Assembly: GCF_007993795.1 (NCBI RefSeq)
Contig: NZ_CP042476.1
Span: 558,001-622,000 of the forward strand
Direction: 5' to 3'
Length of the DNA stretch: 64,000 nucleotides
From: Antarcticibacterium arcticum
Lineage (GTDB): Bacteria; Bacteroidota; Bacteroidia; Flavobacteriales; Flavobacteriaceae
Within the stretch, counting starts at the first letter, position 1, and every line of letters begins with the position of its first letter. This document shows positions 9,142-17,011 of the stretch, one piece after another. Made by a program: the position numbers and the translations under genes. Below the pieces are notes generated by a model, which had not been told where the DNA came from, searched no databases, and saw only the letters and a program-made list of their open reading frames with translations.

Positions 9142-11595
9142 TTAATTTTTCAGAATGTCCATGATTTTTTGCAGTTGTTCCTGCAACTGCCGCAAAGTTT
9201 GGCGAATATTTTTTTCTACAGGATCCTTTACAGGAATAGTCTCCAGGGTATTTAAAAATAAAAGGTCTGCCCCAATCATCCCAAAAGATGTTTTGAGTTT
9301 ATGAGCGTTTGTTCTTACCCGGGCATAATTATGAGAGTTAACATCTAATTCCATTTCCAGAATAAGGCTTGCGGCCTGAGCTTTAAAAAGAGCAATCATT
9401 TCTTTCTCAAATTCAAGATCTCCGCCGGAAAGTTCCCGTAGTACCTGGAGGTCCACCACACCCTTCTCATTAACATTTTCCAATTTGGGCGAGGTAATTT
9501 TATGTTTATAAAGAGAAAGTATGTGTTCGATTTTGATTATCAATTCCTCTTTGGTAAAAGGTTTAGGAAGATAATCTGTCATTCCTTCCTCCAGGCATTT
9601 TTGTCGCTCACTAATTAAAAAGTTAGCAGTAAGGGCAAGAATGGGGGTTTTTAATTTAAGATCTTTCCTAATAATTGAAGTTGTTTGATAGCCATCTAAT
9701 ACAGGCATTTGTATATCCATCAAAATAAGATCGTACGTACGATCTTTTAAAAACTCTAATCCTTTTTGCCCGTTTTCGGCAAGGTCAACACTGCATCCTG
9801 ATTCATTAAGAATAGCTTTTGCCAGGCATTGATTAAGCTCATTATCCTCGCACAAGAGGATCTTTGTGCCGCTTAATTTTTGGGCAATTTTATATTGATT
9901 TGAGTTCTCTCCGGGAAGAGCATTCCCAATGGCAAAAGGTATGGAAAAAGTAAACACGCTTCCTTTCCCGGTTTCACTCTCCACCAGTATACTTCCCTGT
10001 TGTTTTTCAATAAGTTGTTTTGAAATATTGAGGCCTAAACCGGTGCCTCCAAATTGCCTGGAGGTGGTATCTTCGGCCTGAGAGAACCTTTCAAAAATTA
10101 CATTCAGTTTTTCAGGGGCTATTCCAATCCCGGTATCCAATACTTTAAACTCAATTAGCGAATTTTCCGCAGAGATCTTTTGTGAGGAAACAAATAATTC
10201 AACTCTCCCTACTGCAGTAAATTTTATCGCATTTCCAAGAATATTCAAAAGAATTTGGGTAAGCCTGTTCTTATCTCCCCGTAAATTGAGGTTGAGATCC
10301 TCCTGGATATGAAACTGAAATAAGATCTTTTTTTGATGCGCTTTTAAATGAAGTATAGAGAAAACGTTTTCTATTACCTGTTTAAGGGAAAACACTTCAG
10401 ATTCCATTTGTATTATCCCGGCCTCGATCTTTGAAAGGTCCAGAATATCGTTAATAATGAACAAAAGATTATCACCTGCTGTTTTTACAGATTTAAGGTA
10501 ATTTTTTTTAACCGGGTTTATTTCCTCCTCAAGTAACAATTCGGTAAATCCCAGAATCGCATGAATTGGAGTTCTTAATTCATGGCTTACATTGGCAATG
10601 AAATTATCTTTTTGAACATTAAGAGCCTCTGCAGTGTCTTTTGCTTTTTTTATAGCTTTTTCTTCGCGAAATTCCCGGGTAATGTCCTGGCCTATTTTTA
10701 TTACCTTGATAATTTTATTGAAACTATCCATAACAGGGTTATAGGTGGCCTGTATCCAAACTTCAGATCCATCCTTATGTAATCTTCTCAACCTCCCCCT
10801 TTTAAAACTGCCTGCGCACAGTTCTTCCCAAAAAGCCTTATTTACCTTTTTTGATTCCTCATCCAGAAGGATACGGTGGTGCTTTCCAATTAATTCTTCT
10901 TTTTTGTACCCCAGAGTTTCCAGGAAATATTGATTGACCTTTTTGATCCTTCCATCAGGCGAAAATTCTATTACCCCGCTGGATCTTTTTATGGCTTTCA
11001 GAAGCCTTTTATACTCATTTTCTTTCTGAATAAGTTGCTGCTCCGTTTCTTTAATTTTGCTTCTTAAATAACTGTCTACCTCATTTCCCAGGGAGTTGTT
11101 CTTTTTCCTTGCTTCCAGTAACATTAAAGCCTGCTCTGTTAATAAGCGAAGCGCTTTTTTCTGATTTTCTGAGAGTTGTTTGGGTTTGGTATCAACCACA
11201 CACACCGTCCCAATATTATATCCTGCAGCAGTCTTTATGGGAATACCGGCATAAAACCGTATGCCATTTTCAGCCGTTACGTGAGGATTGTCTTTTACCC
11301 TTTCATCCAGTCTGGCGTCCTGAATTTCCAGGATCTCATCCTGGAGAAGGGTGTGGCGGCAAAATGTTTCCTGCACCGGTACCTCTCTGTTTTCCACGCC
11401 TTTTTTTGCCTTATACCATTGGCGCTCTGCATCTATAAGAGAAATAATAGCAACGGGAGAATCACAAATTATGGAGATCAACTCCACCAATCCGTCAAAA
11501 TCCTGTTCATAGGGCGTATCAAGGATATTATAGGAAAGTAGCTCTTGTAAGCGTTTAACCTCCTTTAGTTGACTGTATTTATTTAAGGAATCCAA
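9142..11595 (-). CDS. Hybrid sensor histidine kinase (GAF-PAS-HisKA-HATPase-REC-Hpt)
   Basis: 817 residues, no signal peptide and no membrane helix, so cytosolic. The order is GAF (about 20-165), a short coiled coil, PAS (about 200-310), HisKA with the His338 box SHELRTP, HATPase with N, G1 and G2 boxes (DTGIGIAPEKL, GGTGLGL), a receiver with the acceptor in LILMDIQMPVLDGY, and an Hpt domain with NAHKLKTSFGMIG. It is therefore a complete internal phosphorelay that could feed the stand-alone receiver encoded next. The start codon is TTG; no in-frame ATG lies between it and the conserved GAF beginning. It is the first gene of the exopolysaccharide-type operon. The signal sensed is unknown. Confidence 0.92.
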   Translation of the reverse strand: MDSLNKYSQLKEVKRLQELLSYNILDTPYEQDFDGLVELISIICDSPVAIISLIDAERQWYKAKKGVENREVPVQETFCRHTLLQDEILEIQDARLDERVKDNPHVTAENGIRFYAGIPIKTAAGYNIGTVCVVDTKPKQLSENQKKALRLLTEQALMLLEARKKNNSLGNEVDSYLRSKIKETEQQLIQKENEYKRLLKAIKRSSGVIEFSPDGRIKKVNQYFLETLGYKKEELIGKHHRILLDEESKKVNKAFWEELCAGSFKRGRLRRLHKDGSEVWIQATYNPVMDSFNKIIKVIKIGQDITREFREEKAIKKAKDTAEALNVQKDNFIANVSHELRTPIHAILGFTELLLEEEINPVKKNYLKSVKTAGDNLLFIINDILDLSKIEAGIIQMESEVFSLKQVIENVFSILHLKAHQKKILFQFHIQEDLNLNLRGDKNRLTQILLNILGNAIKFTAVGRVELFVSSQKISAENSLIEFKVLDTGIGIAPEKLNVIFERFSQAEDTTSRQFGGTGLGLNISKQLIEKQQGSILVESETGKGSVFTFSIPFAIGNALPGENSNQYKIAQKLSGTKILLCEDNELNQCLAKAILNESGCSVDLAENGQKGLEFLKDRTYDLILMDIQMPVLDGYQTTSIIRKDLKLKTPILALTANFLISERQKCLEEGMTDYLPKPFTKEELIIKIEHILSLYKHKITSPKLENVNEKGVVDLQVLRELSGGDLEFEKEMIALFKAQAASLILEMELDVNSHNYARVRTNAHKLKTSFGMIGADLLFLNTLETIPVKDPVEKNIRQTLRQLQEQLQKIMDILKN

Positions 11596-11772
11596 TTAGA
11601 TCTGGAAAAGAAAAAACAGGTTTATATAAGGTGAGGGAAAATGTAGGGTGGGGGATAAAATTGACATAATAAGCAATCTAGGGTGGCGCAATGTAGGTAT
11701 TTAAAAACTTATAATTATAACCGGGTTTCATAAAATTTAAGTATTTACGGCTCCCTGCACGTTTTTTCAAAT

Positions 11773-11814
11773 TAAAAAATATGCCTACGGAAAGATTCTT
11801 TCTATAGGCATATT
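11773..11814 (-). terminator. Terminator after the EF-G-like gene
   Basis: Arms AATATGCCTA and TAGGCATATT (11778-11787 and 11805-11814) form a perfect 10-bp stem with a 17-base loop. On the minus strand it is followed by a T-rich tract (TTTTTTAATTT). It lies 24 bases past the stop of the EF-G-like gene. Confidence 0.85.
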
Positions 11815-11837
11815 GTAAAATTAGTGTGTCTTGAAAT

Positions 11838-13952
11838 CTAGGTATAGGCTCCTTCCTGCACCAGTCCTTTTTGAACATTCGGGGGCACGGGTTGATAGGC
11901 CGAAAATTCCGATTTATAAGTGGCTCTGCCTTTGGTCAAAGACCTTAATTCAGTTGAAAAACCAAATAATTCAGATTCCGGGGCTATACATTTTAAAACC
12001 TGATATTTCTTGGAACTGTCTATTCCCTGAATAATGGACCTTCGGGTTTGAAGCTCTGTCATGACATTTCCCACCATTTCCTCCGGCACTGTAACTATTA
12101 GCTCCATAGTGGGTTCCAGCAATTTGGGATTTGCATTCAGAAATGCTTCCCGGAAGGCGTGAGCACCGGCTATCTTGAAGGAGATATCATTGGAATCTAC
12201 AGGGTGCATTTTTCCGTCATAAACCATTACCCTTACGTCTCTGATAAAGGATCCTGTTAACGGTCCTTTTTCCATTACTTCAAGAATACCTTTCATAATT
12301 GAAGGAAGATAGCGTTGGTCTATAACCCCTCCTACTATACAATTGTAAAAAACAAGTTTACCATCCCAGGGCAGGTCTACCTCTTCCTTCCCTCGTATAT
12401 TAAAACCTTCTGGTTCTCCCATTCCCTCTATCCAGGGTTCAATTTTCATGTTTACCTGGGCGAACTGCCCAGAGCCTCCCGATTGTTTTTTGTGCCTGTA
12501 ATTTGCGGCCGAAGAACGCTGGATTGTTTCCCTGAAGGAGATCTTTGGTTTTTCAAAGCGGGCCTCCACGCCATAAATATTCTTTAATGTCCAGTCTATG
12601 GTTGCCAGGTGCAGTTCCCCCTGGCAGGAAATTATTAATTCCCGGGTTTCATTGGAAAAAGAAATAACAACGGTGGGATCCTGGCCATGGATCTTCCTGA
12701 GCGATTCACTAAGCTTTTCTTCATCTTTGGTGTTCACCGCAAACACTGCCCTGCGTACCCTAGGTTGGGGATATTGAATAGGTTTTATTGCAAGGTCTAT
12801 ACCCTCAGCTACCAGGCTGTCATTCGTTTCGGTATGTTTTAATTTAAGGGTTGCCCCAATATCTCCTACATTTAGTCGGTTAACGGGATTCCGTTCTTTA
12901 CCATCCATTATAAAGAGCTGGTTGAAAGTTTCTGTCTCTCCATTACGGGGGTTTGTGAGCTTATCATTTATTTTTACCTCCCCACTCATTACCTTGAAAA
13001 AAGTAAGTTTTCCCAGGTTTGGCTGGTGTACGGTCTTGAACACAAATAGAATAGGGGATCCTTCTTTTTTAGCAGGTATTTCTTTACCCTCTACACTTTG
13101 TTCAGCATTTAAATCTCCCGCAGCGGGGGCCACATTATCAATAAAACCCATAAGCCTGCCCGTGCCCATATCTCCCAGCGCTGAAACACAAAATATGGGG
13201 AAAAGGTCATGATTGAGCATGCCTGCTTTTATTCCTTTTCGCAATTCATCTTCATTGAGGCTTCCTTTTTCAAAGTACAATTCCATCAATTCCTCATCAT
13301 TTTCAGCTGCCTTCTCAACCAGCTCGTTGTGCAGATTTTCAGCTAACTCTTTTTGATTGTCGGGAATTTCAAGTTTTTCAGGTTTTCCTCCTTCCGCAGA
13401 AAATTTATACATTTTCATCTTCAACACATCAATAATACATTGGGCTCCATCCACCCGCAGCGGATACTGGATCTTTACAGCATTATTTCCCACCAGTCCC
13501 TTAATGGTTTTGAAGCTTTCTTCATAATTAAGGTTGGGGTGATCTATCTGGTTTATAACAAACAGGGTGGGTTTATGAAATTTATCAATATAATTCCAGA
13601 TTATCTCGGTGCCCACCTCTACGCCATATTGGCCGTTGAGAACGGTTACAACCGTATCTGCCACCTTGATGGAGGAGATCACTTCGCCAATAAAATCATC
13701 GAGGCCCGGAGTATCAATTATATTGATCTTATAATTGCGCCATTCGGTATGCAATGGGGTAGCAAAAACTGAATTCCCCTTCTCATGTTCTATTTCGTGA
13801 TAATCTGATACCGTGTTCCTGGCTTCCACAGTGCCGCGGCGGTTAATAAAGCCGGCTTCAAAAAGCATGGTTTCGGCCAGGGTAGTTTTGCCGCTGTTAT
13901 GAGCGCCTACAAAGACTACATTTTTTATGTGTTTGTCGTCGTAAATTTTCAT
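11838..13952 (-). CDS. Elongation factor G-like GTPase (FusA2-type paralogue)
   Basis: 704 residues with the EF-G layout: GTPase domain, beta-barrel domain II, domain III, domain IV (VDLPWDGKLVFYNCIVGGVI region), and domain V (TVPEEMVGNVMTELQTRR). G1 is GAHNSGKT (16-23). G3 is DTPGLDD, where canonical EF-G has DTPGH, so the catalytic histidine is Leu84. G4 is NQID (134-137) in place of NKxD. These changes are typical of the EF-G-like paralogues found beside a normal fusA, whose function is not settled. The ATG at 13950-13952 is preferred over the TTG one codon upstream. It is a monocistronic gene with its own terminator. Confidence 0.85.
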   Translation of the reverse strand: MKIYDDKHIKNVVFVGAHNSGKTTLAETMLFEAGFINRRGTVEARNTVSDYHEIEHEKGNSVFATPLHTEWRNYKINIIDTPGLDDFIGEVISSIKVADTVVTVLNGQYGVEVGTEIIWNYIDKFHKPTLFVINQIDHPNLNYEESFKTIKGLVGNNAVKIQYPLRVDGAQCIIDVLKMKMYKFSAEGGKPEKLEIPDNQKELAENLHNELVEKAAENDEELMELYFEKGSLNEDELRKGIKAGMLNHDLFPIFCVSALGDMGTGRLMGFIDNVAPAAGDLNAEQSVEGKEIPAKKEGSPILFVFKTVHQPNLGKLTFFKVMSGEVKINDKLTNPRNGETETFNQLFIMDGKERNPVNRLNVGDIGATLKLKHTETNDSLVAEGIDLAIKPIQYPQPRVRRAVFAVNTKDEEKLSESLRKIHGQDPTVVISFSNETRELIISCQGELHLATIDWTLKNIYGVEARFEKPKISFRETIQRSSAANYRHKKQSGGSGQFAQVNMKIEPWIEGMGEPEGFNIRGKEEVDLPWDGKLVFYNCIVGGVIDQRYLPSIMKGILEVMEKGPLTGSFIRDVRVMVYDGKMHPVDSNDISFKIAGAHAFREAFLNANPKLLEPTMELIVTVPEEMVGNVMTELQTRRSIIQGIDSSKKYQVLKCIAPESELFGFSTELRSLTKGRATYKSEFSAYQPVPPNVQKGLVQEGAYT

Positions 13953-14069
13953 CAAATTGGATTTTTAGGTTGAAGAGGATAGTAACAGTGAAATCCCGGA
14001 AGCAAATGAGAGAGAAGAAGTGGTTGAAAATTGCCATTGCTTAATCCTAAGAAGTTCAATGTCTTAAAT

Positions 14070-14249
14070 TTAAGAAATAACTTTATAAAAATCTTCAACT
14101 GCATCCTGATCTTTATCATATATGATCAAAAAACATTCTTCCTTATAGTAAGGTGCTCCGGAAATTAATGTTGGAAGCGCATGTTCAGGAATAATCCTGA
14201 GATTCCTGAATTGACGAAATATTCCTAACTTGATTAAAAGTATGTTTAA
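14070..14249 (-). pseudogene. Start-less coding-like remnant
   Basis: The minus-strand frame ending with TAA at 14070-14072 reads like protein for about 45-55 codons (segments PEHALPTLISGAPYY, KEECFLIIYDKDQD, AVEDFYKVIS). It has no ATG, GTG or TTG before it runs into the antisense of the exonuclease gene and meets a stop there. It could be the 3' remnant of a truncated gene or a chance frame. No function can be assigned. Confidence 0.25.
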
Positions 14250-15029
14250 ATGAAAATTGCAACGTATAATGTTAATGGGGTGAATGGCAGGTTACCCGTA
14301 CTACTGCGATGGCTGGAACTGGCGAAGCCGGATGTGGTATGTTTACAGGAATTAAAAGCCCCCAATAAAAAATTTCCGGAAAAAGCTATTGCCGGGGCCG
14401 GTTATAAATCTATATGGCATGGCCAAAAGCAATGGAATGGGGTGGCCATTCTCTCCCGCGATCTTGAAATAAATGAAGTTTCCCGAAATCTGCCCGGTGA
14501 AAGTGATGATTACCAAAGCAGGTATTTGGAAGTCCTGGTAGAAGACCTGCTCATAGCCTGTTTATATGTACCCAACGGTAATCCCGCACCGGGACCTAAA
14601 TTCGATTATAAATTACGCTGGTTAGATCGTTTTTCCATAAGGGCAAATGAATTGCTGGAACTTGGCACGCCAGTAATTTTGGCCGGAGATTTTAATGTGA
14701 TCCCAACAGAGCTGGATGTCTATAAACCCGAAAGCTGGGTTAAGGATGCATTATTTAGGCAGGAAGTGCGTACTGCTTTTAAAATTCTTGTAGACCAGGG
14801 GTGGACAGATGCTATAAGGAAATTATACCCCACAGAGAAAATTTATACCTTCTGGGATTATTTTCGCAATGCTTATGCGCGGGATGCGGGACTTAGAATA
14901 GACCATTTTTTATTGAGTCCCCAATTGAAAGATTATCTTATTTCGGGCGGGGTAGATAAAGAGGTTAGGGGATGGGATAAGACAAGTGACCACGCACCGG
15001 TTTGGATCCAACTGGCCAATGAATATTAA
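14250..15029 (+). CDS. xthA: Exodeoxyribonuclease III
   Basis: 259 residues, the normal length for ExoIII/AP endonuclease 1. Motifs in order: YNVNG (Asn near 7), QELKAPNKKF (catalytic Glu in LQE), GVAILSR, ACLYVPNGNP, AGDFNVIPTELD (Asp and Asn of the GDFN box), and the C-terminal SDHAPVWI with the catalytic His. It would cut at abasic sites and remove 3' blocking groups in base excision repair. Start MKIATYNVNG is standard. It converges on the CDF exporter gene with a gap of about 20 bases. Confidence 0.95.
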   Translation: MKIATYNVNGVNGRLPVLLRWLELAKPDVVCLQELKAPNKKFPEKAIAGAGYKSIWHGQKQWNGVAILSRDLEINEVSRNLPGESDDYQSRYLEVLVEDLLIACLYVPNGNPAPGPKFDYKLRWLDRFSIRANELLELGTPVILAGDFNVIPTELDVYKPESWVKDALFRQEVRTAFKILVDQGWTDAIRKLYPTEKIYTFWDYFRNAYARDAGLRIDHFLLSPQLKDYLISGGVDKEVRGWDKTSDHAPVWIQLANEY

Positions 15030-15048
15030 GCCTGTTTATTTTTTAAAA

Positions 15049-15999
15049 TTACTCCCATTTTGGTAACTCTTTTACCGGGGCTATGCTAAAATCGTGGATC
15101 TTCCAATGATAGTTCCGGAGTATCTCATAACCTTGATCGAGGTTGTCCAGGGTGGCTTCTGTATGTGGTACAACTGCAATTTCACCCAGGTAGACCTGGC
15201 CATGCTCCCGGAACCTTACCTTGGCATCTTTTACCCAATCCCAGGACTTTACAATATCTTTTACTTCAGCAATGCGATGGTCCTCTTTTTTGTTATCTGT
15301 AGTGCGAGGATAACGGTCCATAAGATCCTGTATTGATGCCGTTACATGTTGATATCCATCGTGTAAAATTGAAAATGAAATAACAAGCGCAGCCGCGGCA
15401 TCTGCCCACCAGAAACCTGCACCCACCCCTAAAATTCCCACTATTGCTGCAAAGGCGGTCATATAATCGGCTTTTTGACCGCTTGCATCGGTGTAAAGTA
15501 ATTTATTGTGTAGTTTTTTAGCAATAGGAAGTTTTTTAAACCCCAGGATCATAGCCGGGATAGCACTATACAATAAAGCAAGGATCATAATCCACCCCAT
15601 CCATACCTGATATCCAAAAAACATTTTATTACCAATTGTTGGATGTTCGGCTTTGATTAGTGCCATGGAAGAATCGTAAACAAGGAATATCCCCATAGCC
15701 AGTAAGGCAACTGCCCCGGTTAAAAAAGTTATAGAAAATACGCGGTGATAACCATACGGGAATTTATGGTTGGGTTTTTTCTTATTTACCTTATTGGCAA
15801 TAATAAAAGCAATGGAAGGCACAAGACTAAGCAAATCTTCCAGCCATGCTGTTTTCATCGCCTGGGAAGAACCCATAACCAGGTACATTAAGATCACTAC
15901 AGAGATTAAATAGAATACGGTGATCCATTCCATCTTCAGCGCTTTTTTAAGGCTTTTTTGTAAGCGCCCCGGGAGATCATGGTCATGAAGGCTTTTCAT
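15049..15999 (-). CDS. Cation diffusion facilitator (CDF) family transporter
   Basis: 316 residues. Six hydrophobic segments lie between about residues 22 and 235 and a C-terminal cytosolic domain of about 80 residues follows. The helix-2 site is WLEDLLSLVP, and the helix-5 site is TDASGQKADY, giving the Asp-rich metal site of CDF Zn/Fe/Mn antiporters. Proton-driven export of divalent metal is the family function. Which metal cannot be decided. The start overlaps the stop of the solute-binding lipoprotein gene by one base (TAATG), so the two proteins are made together. Confidence 0.85.
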   Translation of the reverse strand: MKSLHDHDLPGRLQKSLKKALKMEWITVFYLISVVILMYLVMGSSQAMKTAWLEDLLSLVPSIAFIIANKVNKKKPNHKFPYGYHRVFSITFLTGAVALLAMGIFLVYDSSMALIKAEHPTIGNKMFFGYQVWMGWIMILALLYSAIPAMILGFKKLPIAKKLHNKLLYTDASGQKADYMTAFAAIVGILGVGAGFWWADAAAALVISFSILHDGYQHVTASIQDLMDRYPRTTDNKKEDHRIAEVKDIVKSWDWVKDAKVRFREHGQVYLGEIAVVPHTEATLDNLDQGYEILRNYHWKIHDFSIAPVKELPKWE

Positions 16000-16424
16000 T
16001 ACTTATTGGAATTTTGAAAAATATGGGTTTCAAGCTTTTTAAGGAGTTGATTTTCACCTTTGGCTATTAGAAAAACATGTTCTTTATCATAAGGAGAAGT
16101 AGTGCCGGCTTTCTGCTTCCACAGCGTCTTTTTATCGAAGCCTCCGGCGATCACATGCAATTCATAATTTTCAAGCTTTTTAATTAGTTCACTTTCTGAA
16201 CCCTCAAAGAACCTTATTTTCAAATTTTCTTTCCCGGCAAACTTTTTAAGAAGGTCTATTTCCATACCCTTTAAACTGTCTCTTTCAGAAATTGTGAAAG
16301 GGGGATTGATAGAAACTCCTACTTTCAAATAATTATTTTGAGCATCCACCCAGGAGCCTTCAGCATCTTTTGGGAAATCACAAGCGGCTGAAACCAGCAA
16401 AAGAATAAATAATATATTTTTCAT
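15999..16424 (-). CDS. Half-size solute-binding lipoprotein (SBP_bac_3-like, one lobe)
   Basis: 141 residues with a lipoprotein signal (LLLVSAAC, Cys near 15). Residues 33-120 resemble lobe 1 of family-3 amino-acid-binding proteins: LKVGVSINPPFTI, GMEIDLLKKFA, SELIKKLENYELHVIAGG, then TSPYDKEHVFLIAKGEN up to the hinge. The roughly 90 residues of lobe 2 are missing, and the chain goes straight to a helix like the family's last one (LLKKLETHIF). It is either a degenerate binding protein or a specialised one-lobe sensor. It is translationally coupled to the CDF exporter, an unusual partner for this fold. Family assignment is from motif likeness. Confidence 0.65.
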   Translation of the reverse strand: MKNILFILLLVSAACDFPKDAEGSWVDAQNNYLKVGVSINPPFTISERDSLKGMEIDLLKKFAGKENLKIRFFEGSESELIKKLENYELHVIAGGFDKKTLWKQKAGTTSPYDKEHVFLIAKGENQLLKKLETHIFQNSNK

Positions 16425-16655
16425 AAGACTAAAATTATAGAATCATAATAAAGGCTTACGCAACAGAGAGTTAAATCTTTCTGAAAGAATATATAAATTC
16501 AAATTGGAAAATTCCGTAAAATAATAGGTCCTGCCATCAGAAGAAATTCTTTTTAAGAGAAAGGAACAGGGTTTCTTTTATTCTTTTTGAACCGGGAATA
16601 TTGGAAAGAGATAAATAAAAGACTTTTCTCACAATGGTTTTAGATGAAGGATGGT

Positions 16656-16817
16656 TTAACCCTTTCTTATCGCCTCCCACATATAGGAAATAAGGCCACA
16701 TTCTTTTTCTATCCAAATAATAAAACCCAAGAGCAACAGGACACAAACCACAAAAAAATAACTACTGAAATTCCAAAAATGCCGTGTGAAGGGCAAGGAA
16801 AGTATTCCCCTTTTCAT
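16656..16817 (-). CDS. Small single-span membrane protein, 53 residues
   Basis: An ATG at 16815-16817 opens a 53-codon frame ending in TAA at 16656-16658. The protein starts MKRGILSLPFTRHFWN, then has one strong helix (FFVVCVLLLLGFIIWI, about residues 22-37) and a short polar tail ending RKG. The basic N-terminus and single hydrophobic segment fit a small membrane protein. It lies about 230 bases upstream of the one-lobe lipoprotein gene on the same strand. It has no recognised family. The overlapping alternative minus-strand frame at 16537-16746 is less protein-like. Confidence 0.5.
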   Translation of the reverse strand: MKRGILSLPFTRHFWNFSSYFFVVCVLLLLGFIIWIEKECGLISYMWEAIRKG

Positions 16818-16847
16818 GAGTTCCTGAATTAGAAATTAGTATAGAGC

Positions 16848-16857
16848 GGGGGGGGGG
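16848..16857. repeat. Homopolymer of ten G
   Basis: An uninterrupted G10 tract in otherwise AT-rich DNA, 30 bases upstream of the small membrane-protein start. Tracts of this type are slippage-prone and could vary in length between cells or be miscounted in an assembly. Confidence 0.9.
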
Positions 16858-17011
16858 TTACAATGGGAAATCGTTGGGAAGATCTTCTTTAAATTTAGTG
16901 AAAAAAATTGTAAAAAATCGAAAGGCTTATTAAATCTTTTAAAAGAAATACATAAATAATTAAGGCGTAATTCTAATAATTTAGTGCAAACAATTTATTG
17001 AAAGAAGGAGG

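Noticed and set aside
11678..11878. 66-codon minus-strand frame
   Set aside because: It overlaps the terminator and 3' end of the EF-G-like gene and has no family character.
16537..16746. 69-codon minus-strand frame
   Set aside because: It overlaps in another frame the better supported small membrane protein at 16656-16817.
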